A DNA stretch of 6,757 nt from DATDUP01 sp035290345 (GTDB lineage Bacteria; Patescibacteriota; Patescibacteriia; Magasanikbacterales; UBA922): assembly GCA_035290345.1 (NCBI GenBank), contig DATDUP010000003.1:1-6757 (forward strand), read 5' to 3'. The stretch's first letter is position 1; each line of letters starts with the position of its first letter. Positions 4,144-6,757 of the stretch are shown piece after piece. A program made the position numbers and the translations under genes. The notes under the pieces were generated by a model. The model was not told the origin of the DNA, made no database searches, and saw only the letters and a list, made by a program, of their open reading frames with translations.

Positions 4144-5571
4144 ATGTTGACCCAAAGTCCAATTAATTTTTTGGACAAACCGTCAGGACATAACCCGCCA
4201 CCTCAATCCTCGGGCAAGGCGCTTTTTTTTGTTTCCTTGATTTTACTCCTCTTCGTTGGTGGTTGTCTAACCCGCCTATTGATTGGAGAATACGCACCCC
4301 AGGATCCTTTAGCCTATGACCCGGTAACCCTGGAAGCGAAAAAACCCGATGGTTTGTTCAACAAAATCACCCATCTAGTGTTCACCAAGGAGCACAAACT
4401 ATTGGGCTACAAAGATGACCGGATTAATTTACTTTTGTTGGGAATCGGCGGACCAGGACATGATGGCCCCTATCTTACCGACACCATGATCATCGCCAGT
4501 GTCAAACCGTCAACCGGACAAGTGGCCATGATTTCCATCCCGCGTGATTTGGGGGTAAAAATCCCCGGACACGGAACAAAAAAAATCAACCATGCGAATG
4601 CGTACGGCGAGTCAGAAGAAACCGGATCTGGTCCAGAATTGGCTAAACAAGTGATAGAAGACACTTTTGATCTGGAAATCCATTACTACCTTCGGGTCGA
4701 TTTCAAGGCTTTTGTGGATATTGTGAATGAAGTCGGGGGACTCAATGTAGATGTTGACCGCAGTTTTGTCGACCATCTATATCCAGCCCCTGATTACGAA
4801 TACCAGACTGTCTCTTTCAATGCTGGGCCGCAAAGTATGACTGGCGAGAAAGCTTTACAATTTGTCCGCTCCCGTCACGGCACCAACGGCGAAGCTTCCG
4901 ACTTCTCCCGCGCTAAACGTCAACAGAAAATTCTCTTTGCGCTCAAAGAAAAACTCCTCACCTTTTCCACCCTAGCCAATCCAGTACGCATTAACAATAT
5001 CCGCAATACCCTATCTCAACACCTGGTAACCGATCTCCAGTTCGCAGACATCGTTTCTTTCCTTCGTCTTTTCCGAGAGATGGAGGGTAAACAAATTATT
5101 ACCCTCGTCCTGGACAATGGCCAAAATGGTTTTCTCAATTCCAGCACCGCCGCAGATGGGGCCTTCATTCTTGTTCCTCGGGCCGGAAACTTTAAAGACA
5201 TTAATACAACCATTGAAAATATTTTTGAAGAACAAACACCGGCAATTGACAACACTCCAGCCCAGACCGCACCCTTGATTGAGCCCGCTAATATTGAAAT
5301 TCAAAACGGCACTTGGGTGGCCGGCACAGCAGCTCGCTTGCGCAAACAACTACAAGAAAAAAACTTCATTGTTACCACAATCGGTAATACAGAAGACAAG
5401 CCGATTCTCAATTCCGGCATCTATCAGATAAAAGAATCCGCCCCCTTGTCTCTGCTCCAAGCCCTGCAACAAGAATTACATATCGCTATCAAACAGAATT
5501 TACCTCCCAACATCGTGGCCACATCTACTACTGACATTTTAGTCATTATCGGCGAAGACCTTTTGCAATAA
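4144..5571 (+). CDS. LytR-CpsA-Psr (LCP) family cell-wall ligase with LytR_C domain
   Basis: This 475-residue membrane-anchored protein belongs to the family that transfers glycopolymers from lipid carriers to the cell wall. A short polar N-terminus is followed by one transmembrane helix (about 26-47), with the rest outside the cell. The LCP domain spans roughly 93-275. It shows NLLLLGIGG (95-103), the TDTMIIASV strand (112-120), ISIPRDLGVKIPG (130-142) with the conserved Arg134-Asp135, KINHANAYG (147-155), GGLNVDVD (198-205) and the Arg-rich block FVRSRHGTNGEASDFSRAKR (240-259) that binds pyrophosphate in the family. A Pro/Thr-rich linker (364-382) leads into a LytR_C domain (about 383-471) beginning IEIQNGT. 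Cys41 lies in the middle of the helix with no proper lipobox context, so a lipoprotein is unlikely. The start follows a promoter by eight bases and has no Shine-Dalgarno sequence. The der gene follows four bases after the stop. Confidence 0.93.
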   Translation: MLTQSPINFLDKPSGHNPPPQSSGKALFFVSLILLLFVGGCLTRLLIGEYAPQDPLAYDPVTLEAKKPDGLFNKITHLVFTKEHKLLGYKDDRINLLLLGIGGPGHDGPYLTDTMIIASVKPSTGQVAMISIPRDLGVKIPGHGTKKINHANAYGESEETGSGPELAKQVIEDTFDLEIHYYLRVDFKAFVDIVNEVGGLNVDVDRSFVDHLYPAPDYEYQTVSFNAGPQSMTGEKALQFVRSRHGTNGEASDFSRAKRQQKILFALKEKLLTFSTLANPVRINNIRNTLSQHLVTDLQFADIVSFLRLFREMEGKQIITLVLDNGQNGFLNSSTAADGAFILVPRAGNFKDINTTIENIFEEQTPAIDNTPAQTAPLIEPANIEIQNGTWVAGTAARLRKQLQEKNFIVTTIGNTEDKPILNSGIYQIKESAPLSLLQALQQELHIAIKQNLPPNIVATSTTDILVIIGEDLLQ

Positions 5572-5575
5572 TCAT

Positions 5576-6757
5576 ATGAACATGAACAATCCTCGACAAA
5601 TTTTGACTGACAATCTTCCGACTGTCACTATTATCGGTCGTGCCAATGTCGGCAAGTCAACGCTTTTTAATCGCCTCATTGAAGAACATAAGGCGATTGT
5701 TTCCGAAGTGCCCGGCACCACTCGGACGAACAACGAAGGCCTGGTCCTTTGGCAAGGAAAATATTTCCGACTCATTGATACTGGCGGGCTTACTTTCTCT
5801 CCGGACATCCCTTTAGAAGAAGAGATATTTCATCAAGCGGAGATGGCTTTGAAACAAGCCGACCTAATCCTCTTTGTCACCGATGCCCAGGGCGGTATCC
5901 TCCCCCAAGAAAAAGAACTGGCCAAAAAAATGCGCCGAGTGATCATCAAACCGGTTGTGCTCGTCGCCAACAAAGTGGATACAAAAAAATGGGAAATGGA
6001 AGTCCACTCCCCTGAATGGGCCAAGTTGGGATTAGGACAACCATTTGCCATCTCTGCCGCCAATGGCCGGCAAATTGGCGACCTACTGGAACTGATTCAT
6101 AAAAATTTAAGAAAAGCTAAAAAAGCTCCTAAAAAAAAGACTGAACTCGGGGAAAAAATAAACATCAGCATTATCGGCCGACCTAACGTAGGCAAATCCT
6201 CTTTATTCAACAAACTAATTGGCCAAGAAAAAGTTATTGTCTCGGACCTTGCCCACACTACTCGGGAACCGCATGACACCCTGGTCACCTATGAGCATCA
6301 GGACAAAAAATATCTGCTAAATTTCGTGGACACGGCCGGTATTCGTCGGAAAGCCAAGGTAGAAGGACAATTAGAACGCCAAGGCATTAGGAAAAGCTTG
6401 GAAACAGTGGAAGAAGCAGACATAGTTTTGTTCTTAGTCGATGGCGCTGAACCGATCTCCTCCCAAGACATGCAGTTGGCCGGGTTATTGGAAAAACATT
6501 CTAAAAGTGTCATTTTGATAATCAACAAATGGGATTTAGCGGAAGAACGGGATGACCAATACCGCAACGCTGCCAAAACCATGGTCTACGAACACTTCCC
6601 TCATTTGAATTTTGCTCCGCTCATCTTTGTCAGCGCCAAAACCGGATACCGCGTTGCAGATATTTTTCCTTTAATCATCCAAGCGGCCACGGCCCGACAA
6701 ACCGAAGTACCAGAAGAGGCCCTCCGTCTTTTCTTACACCAAATCACCAAAACTCAC
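5576..6757 (+). CDS. der: Der (EngA) double-domain ribosome assembly GTPase, C-terminus outside window
   Basis: The visible 394 residues are the bulk of Der, a cytoplasmic GTPase needed for maturation of the 50S ribosomal subunit. The family is usually about 430-490 residues, so only part of the C-terminal KH-like domain is missing. G domain 1 has G1 GRANVGKST (21-29), PGTTR (46-50), DTGGL (68-72), NKVD (132-135) and SAANG (160-164). A Lys-rich linker (about 176-194) joins G domain 2, with GRPNVGKSS (201-209), TTRE (228-231), DTAGIRRK (252-259), NKWD (317-320) and SAKTG (353-357). The tandem domains and the NKWD motif are diagnostic. The motif around the second G2 reads AHTTRE in place of the usual GTTRD. 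The start is either ATG 5576 or ATG 5582; neither has a Shine-Dalgarno sequence. The four-base gap after the LCP gene points to a shared transcript and perhaps translational coupling. Confidence 0.96.
   Translation, partial: MNMNNPRQILTDNLPTVTIIGRANVGKSTLFNRLIEEHKAIVSEVPGTTRTNNEGLVLWQGKYFRLIDTGGLTFSPDIPLEEEIFHQAEMALKQADLILFVTDAQGGILPQEKELAKKMRRVIIKPVVLVANKVDTKKWEMEVHSPEWAKLGLGQPFAISAANGRQIGDLLELIHKNLRKAKKAPKKKTELGEKINISIIGRPNVGKSSLFNKLIGQEKVIVSDLAHTTREPHDTLVTYEHQDKKYLLNFVDTAGIRRKAKVEGQLERQGIRKSLETVEEADIVLFLVDGAEPISSQDMQLAGLLEKHSKSVILIINKWDLAEERDDQYRNAAKTMVYEHFPHLNFAPLIFVSAKTGYRVADIFPLIIQAATARQTEVPEEALRLFLHQITKTH

Noticed and set aside
3978..4178. Minus-strand open frame of 66 codons spanning tRNA-Val
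   Set aside because: It covers the tRNA gene and both divergent promoters, and its product is not protein-like.
4250..4275. Lipoprotein signal in the LCP protein around Cys41
   Set aside because: The Cys sits inside the hydrophobic helix after GG without a positive n-region and lipobox pattern, and LCP proteins are normally anchored by a transmembrane helix.
1..6757. Defence island, mobile element, CRISPR array or toxin-antitoxin system
   Set aside because: No transposase, integrase, nuclease or repeat-spacer pattern was seen. The tRNA genes show no adjacent integrase or duplicated 3' end that would suggest an integrated element.

Overview
The window looks like a chromosomal segment of a bacterium with a compact genome, most plausibly from the Candidate Phyla Radiation (Patescibacteria). 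This assignment is an inference. It rests on very short intergenic gaps, several starts with no visible Shine-Dalgarno sequence, tRNA genes without an encoded CCA end, a small two-helix membrane protein of a type I associate with those lineages, and housekeeping genes mixed with short accessory enzymes. There is no sign of phage, insertion sequence, CRISPR array or toxin-antitoxin system.

Minus-strand block (1-4059). Read in the direction of transcription it runs: tRNA-Val(CAC), a 167-residue two-helix membrane protein, a strong terminator that also carries the promoter of the next gene, tRNA-Arg(GCG), a second terminator, a 592-residue ABC exporter half-transporter, a structured 182-bp spacer with a terminator-like hairpin, a nucleoside phosphorylase of the uridine phosphorylase type, and a HAD-superfamily protein cut by the window start. 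The phosphorylase and HAD genes are 75 bp apart with a hairpin but no clear terminator between them, so they may form a nucleoside/sugar-phosphate salvage pair.

Plus-strand block (4107-6757). A promoter back to back with the tRNA-Val promoter drives a LytR-CpsA-Psr (LCP) cell-wall ligase gene. Four bases after its stop codon begins der (engA), the double-GTPase ribosome assembly factor, whose C-terminal KH-like domain is cut by the window end. The two genes almost certainly share a transcript.

The most interesting content is regulatory. The tRNA-Arg promoter takes its -35 box from one arm of the preceding terminator hairpin. The tRNA-Val and LCP promoters face away from each other with 10 bp between their -35 boxes. 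Several protein genes appear to have almost no 5' leader. The tRNA-Arg has the anticodon GCG, unusual for bacteria, and a mismatch in its acceptor stem. The HAD protein lacks the second aspartate of motif I. I do not see a clearly new multi-gene system.
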